A stretch of DNA of 43,589 nt from Pseudoalteromonas ostreae (GCF_018069805.1 NZ_JAGPYN010000031.1:1-43589), one strand, 5' to 3'; shown: positions 32,278 through 42,102, numbered from the stretch's first letter. The notes: generated from the sequence alone by a model not told the origin. Numbers and translations are program-made.

Positions 32278-33105
32278 CTAGCCATAACGACCGGTGATAT
32301 AATCTTCTGTTTTCTTTTTCGTTGGGGTAGTAAATAACGTATTGGTATCTGAGTACTCTATTAATTCACCCATGTACATAAAAGCCGTTTGATCAGAAAC
32401 CCGCGCTGCTTGTTGCATGTTGTGGGTTACGATAACAACGGTAAACTTATTTTTTAAATCGTTGATAAGCTCTTCAATTACCAGTGTTGAAATAGGATCC
32501 AATGCTGATGTTGGCTCATCAAGTAATAATACTTCAGGCTCGATGGCGATAGATCGCGCAATCACTAAACGTTGCTGCTGACCACCTGACAAACCAAATG
32601 CGCTATCGTGCAACCTATCTTTTACTTCATCCCACAGTGCCGCGCCTCGCAGTGACTGTTCAACCACTTCGTCTAATTTACGTTTTTCTTTGATACCTTG
32701 TAAGCGTAGGCCATAAACCACATTTTCGTAGATTGATTTAGGAAACGGGTTCGGACGCTGGAATACCATACCGACATTGCGACGCAGCGCTGCAACATCT
32801 ACCTTTTTATCATAGATGTTTTGTCCGTGTAGTAAAATTTCACCTTCAATACGGCAAATATCAACCAGATCATTCATACGGTTAATACAGCGCAATAACG
32901 TAGATTTACCACAGCCAGATGGTCCGATAAATGCGGTTACTTGGCCTTTGGGAATATTCATATTCACTGAGCTAAGCGCTTGTTTTTCACCATAGTAAAG
33001 ATCTAAGTTTTTGATCTCGAGTGCCGTTTGCTCGGTGCTTAAATTGTCTAAGTCCAATTTCAAACTGGTGCTTGATTGGTTTACTTGTGGAGCGACTGTA
33101 ATCAT
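32278..33105 (-). CDS. pstB: Phosphate ABC transporter ATP-binding protein PstB
   Basis: This 275-aa ABC ATPase energises PstCA. It has Walker A GPSGCGKST (about residue 57), signature LSGGQQQRL (about 168), Walker B VLLLDEPTSALD (about 188) and the switch His in VTHNMQQAARVSDQ. Compared with E. coli PstB (257) it has a short N-terminal extension. Confidence 0.97.
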   Translation of the reverse strand: MITVAPQVNQSSTSLKLDLDNLSTEQTALEIKNLDLYYGEKQALSSVNMNIPKGQVTAFIGPSGCGKSTLLRCINRMNDLVDICRIEGEILLHGQNIYDKKVDVAALRRNVGMVFQRPNPFPKSIYENVVYGLRLQGIKEKRKLDEVVEQSLRGAALWDEVKDRLHDSAFGLSGGQQQRLVIARSIAIEPEVLLLDEPTSALDPISTLVIEELINDLKNKFTVVIVTHNMQQAARVSDQTAFMYMGELIEYSDTNTLFTTPTKKKTEDYITGRYG

Positions 33106-33132
33106 GTTTGTTACCTATAGAATCTTTACTAA

Positions 33133-34782
33133 TTATTGATCAAGCGATCTAAATTTTTCACGTAAATGGTTACGTATGCCTATCGCGGTGATATTCAGTG
33201 TAATAATTACTGATACCAGTAAGAATGCGGTGGCATACACTAGCGGACGTGCCGCTTCAACATTTGGGCTTTGGAAGCCAACATCGTATATATGAAAACC
33301 TAAATGCATGAACTTTCGATCTAGATGAAAATACGGGAAGTTACCATCGAGCGGTAATGTCGGTGCCATTTTCACCACACCCACTAGCATCAATGGTGCA
33401 ACTTCGCCGGCAGCACGCGCCACCGCTAATATTAAACCGGTCATAATCGCAGGACTGGCCATTGGCACAATAATACGCCATAACGTTTCAGCTTGCGTTG
33501 CGCCCAGAGCTAAAGAGCCATGACGAACCGTACTTGGGATACGTGATAAACCTTCTTCAGTTGATACAATCACTACAGGCAGCGTTAAAATGGCAAGCGT
33601 TAGTGCGGACCACATAACGCCTGGAGTACCAAATACTGGACTAGGTGCGGCTTCTGGATAAAATAATTGATCTAAACTGCCACCCAATACATAAACAAAG
33701 AACCCTAAGCCGAATACACCGTAAACAATTGAAGGCACACCGGCCAAGTTAATTACCGCGATACGGATCATCTTAGTAATCGCATTTTTAGCTGCGTATT
33801 CATGCAAATAAATAGCTGCCACCACCCCAAACGGCGTTACAATTACAGCCATCAACATTACCATAAAAACAGTACCAAAGATTGCCGGGAATACACCACC
33901 TTCAGTATTAGCTTCACGCGGATCATCCGAAACAAATTTACCTAGTTGTACAAAGTAGTGACCTAGCTTTGCAACAAAGCTCATGTCATTAGGAAACCAA
34001 AAATCCAAAACCTGATACAAAGGCAAAGTAACAATTTCACCGCGCATATCTTTTACGGTTACCTGATCACGCTTAGCTTGTTTGCGCAGTGCAAACAATT
34101 GCTTTTCAAGTACGCTATACTCGGCTCTTAAATCAGCACGCTGTTGCGCAAGCTCAGCCACTCGCTCATCGGTCAGGGCATCATCGAGTAAATACGATTT
34201 CTCTTGTAAACGTAAACGCTCTAATTGATAGTTAATATGACCAATGTCACCGTTTTGTAAATCAAGCGCTTGCTCATTAAGCTCAACAGCACGTTCAACC
34301 AGCTCTTCTAATATTTCCGTTTTATCATCATTGATCACTTGGCCGTCTTTTATTACTTGTTCAACGTAGCCATAAAAATTACCATTTTTACTGCGTTCAA
34401 ACACCGCGATAGCCGCAGGCATGGTATATGATTTTATGTCGGTTTCTATTACCCAACGAAAATCTAAATCAACGTATTCACGGTTACCGGTTTTAATTAA
34501 ATAACGTTCTAGTTGCTCTTTATCATAACCAGATAAATCAACACCGGTTGCCTCAAGGCGCGATTTAGGCACCATTTCACGGTCGTATATTTCACCAATT
34601 ACGGTTTGCTGCGCAACCGAGCCCTGTAACTCGAGTTGTACGACTTGTGATGGCCAGAAAAAGCTTAACCCTTTCCAAGCAATCATTGCTAATAATCCCA
34701 AGACAGAAATCAAACTGATACTTACTGCACCACCTGTCATCCATATCCAAGGAGAACCTGACTTAAACCACTGCTTTAACAT
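33133..34782 (-). CDS. pstA: Phosphate ABC transporter permease PstA, extended form
   Basis: The 549-aa permease has TM1 at about 15-38 and then a roughly 230-residue non-membrane insertion with a charged coiled coil (about 165-235). The ABC permease core (about 290-540) contains the EAA-type loop SLALGATQAETLWRIIVPMASPAI. E. coli PstA is about 296 aa; long forms are known in Pseudomonas and Vibrio. The insertion should be periplasmic if TM1 exits outward. It is 14 bp after pstC. Confidence 0.93.
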   Translation of the reverse strand: MLKQWFKSGSPWIWMTGGAVSISLISVLGLLAMIAWKGLSFFWPSQVVQLELQGSVAQQTVIGEIYDREMVPKSRLEATGVDLSGYDKEQLERYLIKTGNREYVDLDFRWVIETDIKSYTMPAAIAVFERSKNGNFYGYVEQVIKDGQVINDDKTEILEELVERAVELNEQALDLQNGDIGHINYQLERLRLQEKSYLLDDALTDERVAELAQQRADLRAEYSVLEKQLFALRKQAKRDQVTVKDMRGEIVTLPLYQVLDFWFPNDMSFVAKLGHYFVQLGKFVSDDPREANTEGGVFPAIFGTVFMVMLMAVIVTPFGVVAAIYLHEYAAKNAITKMIRIAVINLAGVPSIVYGVFGLGFFVYVLGGSLDQLFYPEAAPSPVFGTPGVMWSALTLAILTLPVVIVSTEEGLSRIPSTVRHGSLALGATQAETLWRIIVPMASPAIMTGLILAVARAAGEVAPLMLVGVVKMAPTLPLDGNFPYFHLDRKFMHLGFHIYDVGFQSPNVEAARPLVYATAFLLVSVIITLNITAIGIRNHLREKFRSLDQ

Positions 34783-34796
34783 GTCGTGTCTCCCAC

Positions 34797-37031
34797 TTAC
34801 ATCGAGCTGTATTTATCACGCAACTGCTGACGCACAAACTCAGCAATTGTGTTGAAAATAAAGGTGAATATGAATAATACAAATGCGGCTAAAAATAAGA
34901 TCCGATAGTGTGAACTACCCACTTCCGATTCTGGCATTTCTACTGCGATATTTGCGGCTAAAGTACGCATACCTTGGAAAATACTCCAATCCATTATTGG
35001 CGTATTACCCGTTGCCATTAGTACAATCATGGTTTCACCTACGGCGCGGCCTAAGCCCATCATGACCGCAGAGAAAATACCAGGACTGGCGGTTAATAGC
35101 ACGACGCTAATTAAGGTTTGCCATTGTGTTGCGCCCAGCGCCAATGAACCGTTTGATAAATGCTTAGGCACACTAAATACCGCATCTTCCGCGATAGAAA
35201 AAATAGTCGGAATAACCGCAAACCCCATCGCAATACCGACTACTAGTGAATTACGTTGATCGAAAGTCAAACCCAATTCGTTAGTTAAATACTGGCGAAC
35301 ATTACCGTCAAACATCCACAATTCAACCACGCCACTCATCGCAAAGGCTAACCAACCAATCAGTAACAGCACCGGTATTAATAAGATTGAATGCGCTCCA
35401 TCAGGAACACGGTGACGAATGCTTTCTGGTAATTTAGTCCACGCAAATGCGGTGGCTAAAATACCCAGCGGCAGCATGAATAACAAACCAACAATCGCAG
35501 GTAAATGCTCTTCTATCAACGGTGCAAGCCACAAGCCTGCTAAGAATCCTAAAATTACAGTTGGTAATGCTTCCATAATTTCAACCGTTGGTTTAACAAC
35601 TTTACGTAATGAACCTGACATAAAATAAGCAGTGTAAATTGCCGCTGAGAGTGCAATCGGCACTGCGAATAGCATCGCATATAAAGCAGCTTTTATAGTA
35701 CCGAATGAAATTGGCACTAAAGAAAATTTAGCCTCAAAGTCATCACCGGCAGACGTTGATTGCCAAATATAACCCGGCTCTGGATAACCCTCATACCACA
35801 CTTCTTGCCACAAGGCTGACCAAGTCACCTCAGGGTGTTCATTGTGAATTTCAATCACAGTTAATTTGTCATCAGCTAGAATAAGTGCCGCATTTGAGCG
35901 GGGTGCAATAGCAAAGTTTTCAATCGGACCTTCACTGATTTTACCTTGCCATAGTTTTGCTTCACTGGTGGTGTAATACACGCCTAACTCACCATTAGAA
36001 CTGGTGGTAAAGAACGTGCGACGATAAAACTCAGTGAATATGTCTAGTTTAGGCTGCTTTGAGGTTTCAAACGCGCGTATTTTTTGATATTCACGGCCTT
36101 CGTCAGTATTAATTTCAAACCACTGCGAAACTTCACCATTATCATTCGCTACCATCAGCGAGTTAGCACCGGCTAATAATTGCGCCGAAACCAAGTTGGC
36201 ATTTTCTTCATTAGCTGCCAGCATTTGGATCAGCTCAACCTCGCTTGGATTGCGAGTATCGTAAACATAAATTTGATTGGCTGAGCGCACAAAGGTACGG
36301 GTGGTATCTGGCGACATTAGCAGTTGATCAACGCGCCCTTCAACATCAAGTTCAGTGCGCTCAACAACCCATTCAACTTCACCGCTGAACATGTTTTCTT
36401 CTGCAACAAAACTGCTAAAGATCACACGTTTGTCAGACGTTTGTGCCACAACAGCAGTTTTATCTTCATAATGACTAAATGCAAATTGTTTAATGGCAGC
36501 GCCATTATCGTCAACCTGCAATGTTTTTTCACCAAGTGGATAACCCAAACGCGGTGTTAATTTACGTTCATTATTAGGAAAGGTAACTAAGAATTTAGGT
36601 GACACTATCATCACCGACCCATTTTCTAGTCCGTATGCGTAATGCCCTTGAAATGGCGCGCTGGTTGCAAAACTACTCACTTCACTGTCAAGTGGTACAG
36701 CCAAACCCGCAAGTTTTTTACCAAAGCTTTTTTTCTCAACACTGTAAAAATCAACTTTACCCTGTTTACTCAGTAAAAAAGCAACTTCTGTTTGCTCTTC
36801 AACTCCTAGGCCGGTAATTTTTTCAGCATTACTAAGCGCAAAGCTATCGCGCGTTTCTACTTTTGCTGATTCAAAAATAGGTTGCACAACATACAATAAA
36901 TAGAAGAATATCAATAGCAAAGCTATCAACACCATGATACCGCCAGCGGTAATGCTAAATTTGGCAAACCGATCTTTAAATAGACGGCTTCTATCCGTAT
37001 TAAAAGACGGTTTATTCGGATTGGAAGTCAT
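34797..37031 (-). CDS. pstC: Phosphate ABC transporter permease PstC, extended form
   Basis: The protein (744 aa from ATG 37031) has TM1 at about 28-50, a large periplasmic region (about 60-430) with repeated short beta segments reminiscent of a propeller, and the permease core (about 440-735) containing SLALGATQWQTLISVVLLTASPGI. E. coli PstC is about 319 aa. A TTG one codon upstream (37034) is less likely as the start. It is the first gene of the operon and is driven by the Pho-box promoter at 37063-37096. pstS, usually first, is absent and must be elsewhere. Confidence 0.92.
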   Translation of the reverse strand: MTSNPNKPSFNTDRSRLFKDRFAKFSITAGGIMVLIALLLIFFYLLYVVQPIFESAKVETRDSFALSNAEKITGLGVEEQTEVAFLLSKQGKVDFYSVEKKSFGKKLAGLAVPLDSEVSSFATSAPFQGHYAYGLENGSVMIVSPKFLVTFPNNERKLTPRLGYPLGEKTLQVDDNGAAIKQFAFSHYEDKTAVVAQTSDKRVIFSSFVAEENMFSGEVEWVVERTELDVEGRVDQLLMSPDTTRTFVRSANQIYVYDTRNPSEVELIQMLAANEENANLVSAQLLAGANSLMVANDNGEVSQWFEINTDEGREYQKIRAFETSKQPKLDIFTEFYRRTFFTTSSNGELGVYYTTSEAKLWQGKISEGPIENFAIAPRSNAALILADDKLTVIEIHNEHPEVTWSALWQEVWYEGYPEPGYIWQSTSAGDDFEAKFSLVPISFGTIKAALYAMLFAVPIALSAAIYTAYFMSGSLRKVVKPTVEIMEALPTVILGFLAGLWLAPLIEEHLPAIVGLLFMLPLGILATAFAWTKLPESIRHRVPDGAHSILLIPVLLLIGWLAFAMSGVVELWMFDGNVRQYLTNELGLTFDQRNSLVVGIAMGFAVIPTIFSIAEDAVFSVPKHLSNGSLALGATQWQTLISVVLLTASPGIFSAVMMGLGRAVGETMIVLMATGNTPIMDWSIFQGMRTLAANIAVEMPESEVGSSHYRILFLAAFVLFIFTFIFNTIAEFVRQQLRDKYSSM

Positions 37032-37062
37032 CAAAACACCTATAAATCTTAACGTTGAATAG

Positions 37063-37096
37063 ATTATATTTCACCAAGATGACAGTATTGTTACAA
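37063..37096 (-). promoter_or_regulatory. Pho box and -10 of the pst operon
   Basis: On the minus strand TTGTAAC-AATA-CTGTCAT (37079-37096) is a pair of 7-bp direct repeats with a 4-bp spacer, the PhoB box layout. A perfect -10 TATAAT (37063-37068) follows after 10 bp, the standard spacing of PhoB-activated promoters that lack a -35. Confidence 0.88.
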
Positions 37097-37398
37097 ACGT
37101 CATAATTACTAAGACTTTGTTGTGGCATTCATCACACAAAACAAACAATGTTTATATTCAATAACTTGAAAATTTTTCAACTTAATGATTTATTATTAAT
37201 AAACAAAAGTTTAGACAACGAAAGCGGTAAACTCAGACTATTTTACTGTATTTAAATTCGACTAGTAACAAAAAAAATGGACAAATTTGGGTACTGAGTC
37301 AATACTCAATTCGGTTCTTTACTAAATATAATAATCATTCAACAACTTCATGCTTGGGCATTAATTATTCAATTACGGCATTTTAAGGGATTCACTAT
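37097..37398. other. AT-rich intergenic region between pstC and the GcvR-like gene
   Basis: About 300 bp separate divergent transcripts. The left end joins the Pho box. A TATAAT hexamer at 37327-37332 could be the -10 of the GcvR-like gene, but no clear -35 is visible. AAGGGATT before the ATG is its ribosome site. I see no gene or repeat here. Confidence 0.5.
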
Positions 37399-37905
37399 AT
37401 GAAGCAATTAGTTATAACTATTTTGGGGCAAGATCATCCTGGGCTTGTGGAAGATATTTCTTCTGCAGTTTTAAATCATCATGGTAACTGGCTCACCAGC
37501 AATTTAAGTCATTTAGCGGGCCATTTTGCTGGCATTATCGAAGTCGCAGTGCCCGCTGAACACCTACAAGAATTACAAAATGCATTGCATGGCTTACCGC
37601 GATTAGAAGTACGGATTGAAACAGGCACAAATGAATTACCTGACACACCAGCTGAGCAGCTTAACTTTGTGATCACTGGTAATGATCGACCTGGTATTAT
37701 ACAAGAACTTGCCGGAGTATTGCGTCACAAAGGAGCAAATATTACCCACCTAAACTCCAAGCAGCAAAGTGCACCAAACTGGGGAGTACCAATTTTTAGC
37801 GCCATTGCAACCGTTGCTTTGCCAACAGGTATGAATAAAGACGAAGTTGTGACAGCACTCGAAGCTATTACATCTGACCTAATTGTTGATATTGAAGACG
37901 CTTAA
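37399..37905 (+). CDS. GcvR-like double-ACT-domain regulator
   Basis: The 168-aa protein consists of two ACT domains (about 3-75 and 88-165), each beginning with the typical motif: ILGQDHPGLVEDIS and ITGNDRPGIIQELA. This is the layout of GcvR, which in E. coli binds GcvA and glycine to control glycine cleavage. Such proteins also occur as general amino-acid sensors, and no gcv gene is adjacent. It lies between the two phosphate promoters but has no Pho box of its own that I can see. Confidence 0.8.
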   Translation: MKQLVITILGQDHPGLVEDISSAVLNHHGNWLTSNLSHLAGHFAGIIEVAVPAEHLQELQNALHGLPRLEVRIETGTNELPDTPAEQLNFVITGNDRPGIIQELAGVLRHKGANITHLNSKQQSAPNWGVPIFSAIATVALPTGMNKDEVVTALEAITSDLIVDIEDA

Positions 37906-37941
37906 GCACACCTCACAACAGTTTCTTACTGCAAGATAAAC

Positions 37942-37995
37942 ATGTCATAAAATTGACATGTTTGTCATTTTTATGTCATCTAAGTGTTCTATATT
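37942..37995 (+). promoter_or_regulatory. Two Pho boxes and -10 of ppk-ppx
   Basis: Box 2 is TTGTCAT-TTTT-ATGTCAT (37962-37979), followed after 10 bp by -10 TATATT (37990-37995), the same geometry as the pst promoter. Box 1, ATGTCAT-AAAA-TTGACAT (37942-37959), lies 20 bp upstream. It is also a palindrome (ACATGTCA/TGACATGT), so a hairpin or another regulator is possible there. Confidence 0.85.
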
Positions 37996-38024
37996 TTGTT
38001 CAGTTGCTATCCAAGGAATAGAAA

Positions 38025-40112
38025 ATGAACGCCTGCGCTGATGTGTCTCAAACAATTAATTATTTTGCCCCTGAGTTAAGTTGGCTGTCTTTTAATGATC
38101 GTGTTTTACAAGAAGCTAAAGATAAAAATAACCCGATTATTGCACGTATTCGTTTCTTGGGGATCTTCTCTAACAATTTGGATGAATTTTTCAGAGTTCG
38201 GGTTGCCGATGTGAAACGGCGCATTTTATTAAACAAACTTCCTGATACCAATTTTGATGAAGACGAAATTTTACTTACCCAAATTCAGCAAAAGGTTATG
38301 CAGCTTGGTAAAAAATTTAATGTTATTCATCAGCAAATTCTCGATGATTTAAATACCCACAACATTCATGTTTCTCGTCCTGAACAACTTAGTGAGTTTC
38401 ATATTAACTGGCTAAAAATATTTTTTCACGACAATGTATTACAGCATATATCGCCGATCATGCTGGATGAAAACAAAGACTTTTCAGATCATATTAACGA
38501 TACAATGACGTACTTATTTGTCGAAATGTTTAACGATAAAAGTCATTATGCAATGTTAGAAGTCCCTACCGATCGCGTACCACGCTTTGTAATTTTACCA
38601 CCCGAAAAAACCCGCCGTCATAAAACAATTGTGATGTTAGATGATATTATTTTGTTTTTCTTAAGTGACGTATTTAGCAGTTTCTTTAGTTTTACTGAAA
38701 TCCAAGGTTACGCAATCAAACTGACCCGTGATGCAGAATACAACCTAGATGATGAACTAGAAGAAGGTATTTTAGATAAAATGTCTAAGGGACTAAAGCA
38801 GCGTATTTATGCCGAGCCGGTGCGCTTAGTATATGACCAAACGATGCCCGAGCCGATGCTCAAAGTAATGAAAAAGCGCTTAGGTGTAACCCACCACGAT
38901 GCGTTGATCCCTGGTGGTCGCTATCGTAACTTTAGAGACTTTATTGGTTTTCCCAATGTTGGTCGGCAATACTTAGAAAACAAGTCTCTACCCGTTTTGC
39001 AAAGCACAGCCTTTAACAATCACGCCAGTGTGTTTGCTGCAATTACTCAGCAAGATATTCTACTTTATTATCCATATCATACATTTAACCACTTATTAGA
39101 ATATGTTCGCCAAGCAGCATTTGACCCTAATGTTACGCAAATCAAGGTGAATATTTATCGCGTAGCTAGCAAGTCTCGATTGATTTCATCGCTAATCAAT
39201 GCGGCTAAAAATGGCAAAAAAGTAACGGTAATGGTTGAACTCAAAGCCCGCTTTGACGAACAAAACAATATCGGCTGGGCTAAAGTCCTAAGCGCTGCGG
39301 GTATTAAAGTGATTTTTGGTATCCCTGCACTTAAAGTACACAGTAAGCTATGTATTATCCATCGTCGCGAAAAAGGTCAAATAGCAAAATATGCGCACAT
39401 TGGCACCGGTAATTTTCATGAAAAAACTGCAAAAATTTATACAGACTTTAGTTTATTTACTAAACATCAAGGAATTTGTGACGAAAGCGATAGCGTATTT
39501 AAGTTTATAGAAAGTAGCTATAAACCCTTTGTGTTCGAGCACTTAATGATTTCGCCGGTGAACGCTCGACAGCTGTTGCTTGGCTTAATTCACCAAGAAA
39601 TAGCCCATGTCGAAAATGGTCAAAGCGGTAAGATCACTCTAAAAATAAATAACTTAGTCGACAAAGAACTGATTGATTGTTTGTACTTGGCCGCTCGCAG
39701 CGGTGTTAAAATTCGCATTATTGTCCGTGGTATGTGCTCCTTAGTACCAGGACTCAATAATTTTAGCGACAACATTAGAGTAATTAGTATCGTCGATCGC
39801 TTTTTAGAGCACCCGCGAGTTATGATCTTTGGCAATAATGGGGATGAGAAAGTCTATATTTCATCTGCGGATTGGATGACACGTAATCTTGATCAGCGGG
39901 TTGAAGTTGGCGTGCCCATTTATGATGAAAAACTACAACAACTCATTATTGACGTACTTGAACTGCAATTTAAAGATCGTACTAAAGCACGGATTATTGA
40001 TAGCGAACAAAAAAACCATTATGTTAGGCGCGGGAATCGTAAAAAAATACGTTCGCAAATCGCTATTTATGATCACTTAAAAAAATGGGAAAACAATTAT
40101 AATAATGAATAA
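38025..40112 (+). CDS. ppk: Polyphosphate kinase 1
   Basis: This 695-aa PPK1 makes polyphosphate from ATP reversibly. N domain (YFAPELSWLSFNDRVLQEA), head, and two phospholipase-D-like C domains are present. The autophosphorylated His is in YAHIGTGNFHEKTAKIYTDF (H458); a second conserved region is DRFLEHPRVMIFGN. Length is normal. The start has an AAGGAATAG ribosome site. It overlaps ppx by 8 bp and is driven by the Pho-box promoter. Confidence 0.96.
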   Translation: MNACADVSQTINYFAPELSWLSFNDRVLQEAKDKNNPIIARIRFLGIFSNNLDEFFRVRVADVKRRILLNKLPDTNFDEDEILLTQIQQKVMQLGKKFNVIHQQILDDLNTHNIHVSRPEQLSEFHINWLKIFFHDNVLQHISPIMLDENKDFSDHINDTMTYLFVEMFNDKSHYAMLEVPTDRVPRFVILPPEKTRRHKTIVMLDDIILFFLSDVFSSFFSFTEIQGYAIKLTRDAEYNLDDELEEGILDKMSKGLKQRIYAEPVRLVYDQTMPEPMLKVMKKRLGVTHHDALIPGGRYRNFRDFIGFPNVGRQYLENKSLPVLQSTAFNNHASVFAAITQQDILLYYPYHTFNHLLEYVRQAAFDPNVTQIKVNIYRVASKSRLISSLINAAKNGKKVTVMVELKARFDEQNNIGWAKVLSAAGIKVIFGIPALKVHSKLCIIHRREKGQIAKYAHIGTGNFHEKTAKIYTDFSLFTKHQGICDESDSVFKFIESSYKPFVFEHLMISPVNARQLLLGLIHQEIAHVENGQSGKITLKINNLVDKELIDCLYLAARSGVKIRIIVRGMCSLVPGLNNFSDNIRVISIVDRFLEHPRVMIFGNNGDEKVYISSADWMTRNLDQRVEVGVPIYDEKLQQLIIDVLELQFKDRTKARIIDSEQKNHYVRRGNRKKIRSQIAIYDHLKKWENNYNNE

Positions 40113-41592
40113 TTATCCCTCAATAGCTGCGGTTGACTTAGGCTCAAACAGCTTTCATTTAGTGGTCGCAAGAGAAGTTGACGGCTCACTGCAGATTCTC
40201 CATAAAGAAAAACAACGGGTATATTTAGCGGATGGTTTAGACGATAAGAATCAACTTAGCCAAGCAGCAATCGACAGATCGCTAACGATTTTGAAGCAGT
40301 TTGCCACCACACTGCAAGACTTCCCCGCAACTAATGTAAAAATAGCTGCAACTTATACGCTCAGACGCGCAAAAAATATTAATTCATTTTTAACTCAAGC
40401 AAGCAGTGTTTTTCCCTATCATATTGATGTGATCTCAGGGCAAGAAGAAGCCCGTTTAATTTACCAAGGAGTAGCTCATTATATTCATCACGATGAAAAC
40501 CGTTTAGTAATTGATATTGGTGGTGGTAGTACCGAGCTCATTATTGGCAAACATTTTAAGCATAAGCTGCTATCAAGTCGCAATATGGGCTGTGTAAGTT
40601 ATACCAAACAATTTTTTGCCGATGGTATTATTAACAATAAACGCTTTAGCAAAGCACAAATAAAAGCAGAGCAAGAACTTGAAGTCATTTTTGCTACTTA
40701 CATTAGTGCGGGTTGGCAATCTGTTGTAGGCACGTCTGGCACAATAAAATCAATCTTAGCGATGATCAGCGCAAACGATCCTGAACAAAAAAATATCACA
40801 CTGGAGCGATTGCTCGAACTTAAAACTCAATTTATAGCCGCCAAAACTATCGATAACCTATTGATTGAAGGTTTAAGCCCTGAGCGTCAAGTGAGTATTT
40901 GTGGTGGCCTGGCTATTCTAATCGCTATTTTTCAATTGTTTAATATTACTGAAATGGATTACAGTGACTTTTCACTGCGCGAAGGTCTGCTACATGAGAT
41001 GCAGCAAAAGTTAGCGCTTAAAGACATACGCACCAATACCATAGCTAATTTAAGCGAAAGAAACACAATCGATAAGATCCATGCTGGGCGTGTTGCCAAT
41101 ACTGCCGATTGGCTATTTTTACAAGTACAAAAAGAGTGGCAACTTGACTCGTTAGACAGCCACCAATTACTAGTGTGGGCAGCACAATTACACGAAGTGG
41201 GTTTAGGTATTAACTCATCGGGCTTACACAAACATAGTGCATATGTGGTTGAAAACAGCCAACTACCTGGGTTTACGCAACAACAGCAAACATTATTAAG
41301 CTGTATGATACGGTTTTACCGTAAAAAAATTCGTTTAGAAGAATTTCCAACTTTACTCTCGGTGCCACACTATCAAATATTACAGTTAATTGTACTACTC
41401 AGACTGGCTATATTATTAAACCAAAAACGCCTTAACGATCAACATCAGGAGTTAGCCGTTTCAGTAAAAGGCAACAGTATGCTGTTGCAGTTTCCACTTG
41501 GATGGCTCAACGAACAAACCCTGCTTTATGCAGATTTACAACAAGAACAAAAGCACTTGAAAAAGGTGGGTTTTTTAATCGATTTTGTATGA
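40105..41592 (+). CDS. ppx: Exopolyphosphatase (Ppx/GppA family)
   Basis: The 495-aa enzyme removes terminal phosphates from polyphosphate. The ASKHA-fold motifs are AAVDLGSNSFHLVVA (about 8-22), the phosphate loop VIDIGGGSTELIIG (about 135-148) and VGTSGTIKSI (about 208-217). An HD-like C-terminal domain follows (about 315-495), with LHEVG. The 8-bp overlap with ppk indicates translational coupling, pairing synthesis with breakdown. GppA activity toward pppGpp is possible. Confidence 0.94.
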   Translation: MNNYPSIAAVDLGSNSFHLVVAREVDGSLQILHKEKQRVYLADGLDDKNQLSQAAIDRSLTILKQFATTLQDFPATNVKIAATYTLRRAKNINSFLTQASSVFPYHIDVISGQEEARLIYQGVAHYIHHDENRLVIDIGGGSTELIIGKHFKHKLLSSRNMGCVSYTKQFFADGIINNKRFSKAQIKAEQELEVIFATYISAGWQSVVGTSGTIKSILAMISANDPEQKNITLERLLELKTQFIAAKTIDNLLIEGLSPERQVSICGGLAILIAIFQLFNITEMDYSDFSLREGLLHEMQQKLALKDIRTNTIANLSERNTIDKIHAGRVANTADWLFLQVQKEWQLDSLDSHQLLVWAAQLHEVGLGINSSGLHKHSAYVVENSQLPGFTQQQQTLLSCMIRFYRKKIRLEEFPTLLSVPHYQILQLIVLLRLAILLNQKRLNDQHQELAVSVKGNSMLLQFPLGWLNEQTLLYADLQQEQKHLKKVGFLIDFV

Positions 41593-41610
41593 AATACAGA
41601 CATAGTTAAA

Positions 41611-41634
41611 TTTGGATAGCCTTGGCTATCCAAA
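41611..41634. terminator. Bidirectional hairpin between convergent ppx and the next gene
   Basis: Perfect inverted repeat TTTGGATAGCC/GGCTATCCAAA with only TT between the arms. T-tracts are weak on both sides. It lies between two convergent genes and probably stops both transcripts. Confidence 0.7.
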
Positions 41635-41646
41635 TTAGGTTCTCTA

Positions 41647-42102
41647 TTACATATCCATATGACGATTAGCGCTTTGTATCATCTGCTTTAAGCCTTGCTG
41701 CTCAAGCTCTAACAATTGCGCTAACTTCTCGTTGCCTGCTGGAGTTTCTGCACGACTAAGTAGGTATTCATAAAGGTTGATCACTTTTTTGTGCTGCTCA
41801 GATAAGTAACCTTGCATCACTTGCTCATCAACACGCGTATCGCGATCCAAATCAGTAAAATTAATTAGCTCAGAGTTTTCAGCAAAGTACTCGTAACAAT
41901 AAGTGTCTAAGGTATTGATCTCAGTGATGGCTTTAAAACCAACTAAATCCTCAGCCAACTTTTTTTCATACTTAACAAAATAGTCTGCGAGCATACGGTT
42001 ATGCTCTGCTAAATCATCTCTGAGACTAAAAAAGTTAGCCGCCATTTGCGTGTGAAAGAGTACAGTCCAGTCGTACACTTCTTGTATTGTTTTAACTTGC
42101 AT
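41647..42102 (-). CDS. Helical protein of unknown function
   Basis: The 151-aa protein is predicted to be almost entirely helical and acidic, with several His, Asp and Glu residues in helices, possibly a four-helix bundle (ferritin-like or similar). I do not recognise the family. Two ATGs compete: the one at 42102 (MQVKTIQEVYDW) has AAGGA seven bases upstream, while the one at 42108 is too close to it. No signal peptide or TM segment is seen. Confidence 0.65.
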   Translation of the reverse strand: MQVKTIQEVYDWTVLFHTQMAANFFSLRDDLAEHNRMLADYFVKYEKKLAEDLVGFKAITEINTLDTYCYEYFAENSELINFTDLDRDTRVDEQVMQGYLSEQHKKVINLYEYLLSRAETPAGNEKLAQLLELEQQGLKQMIQSANRHMDM

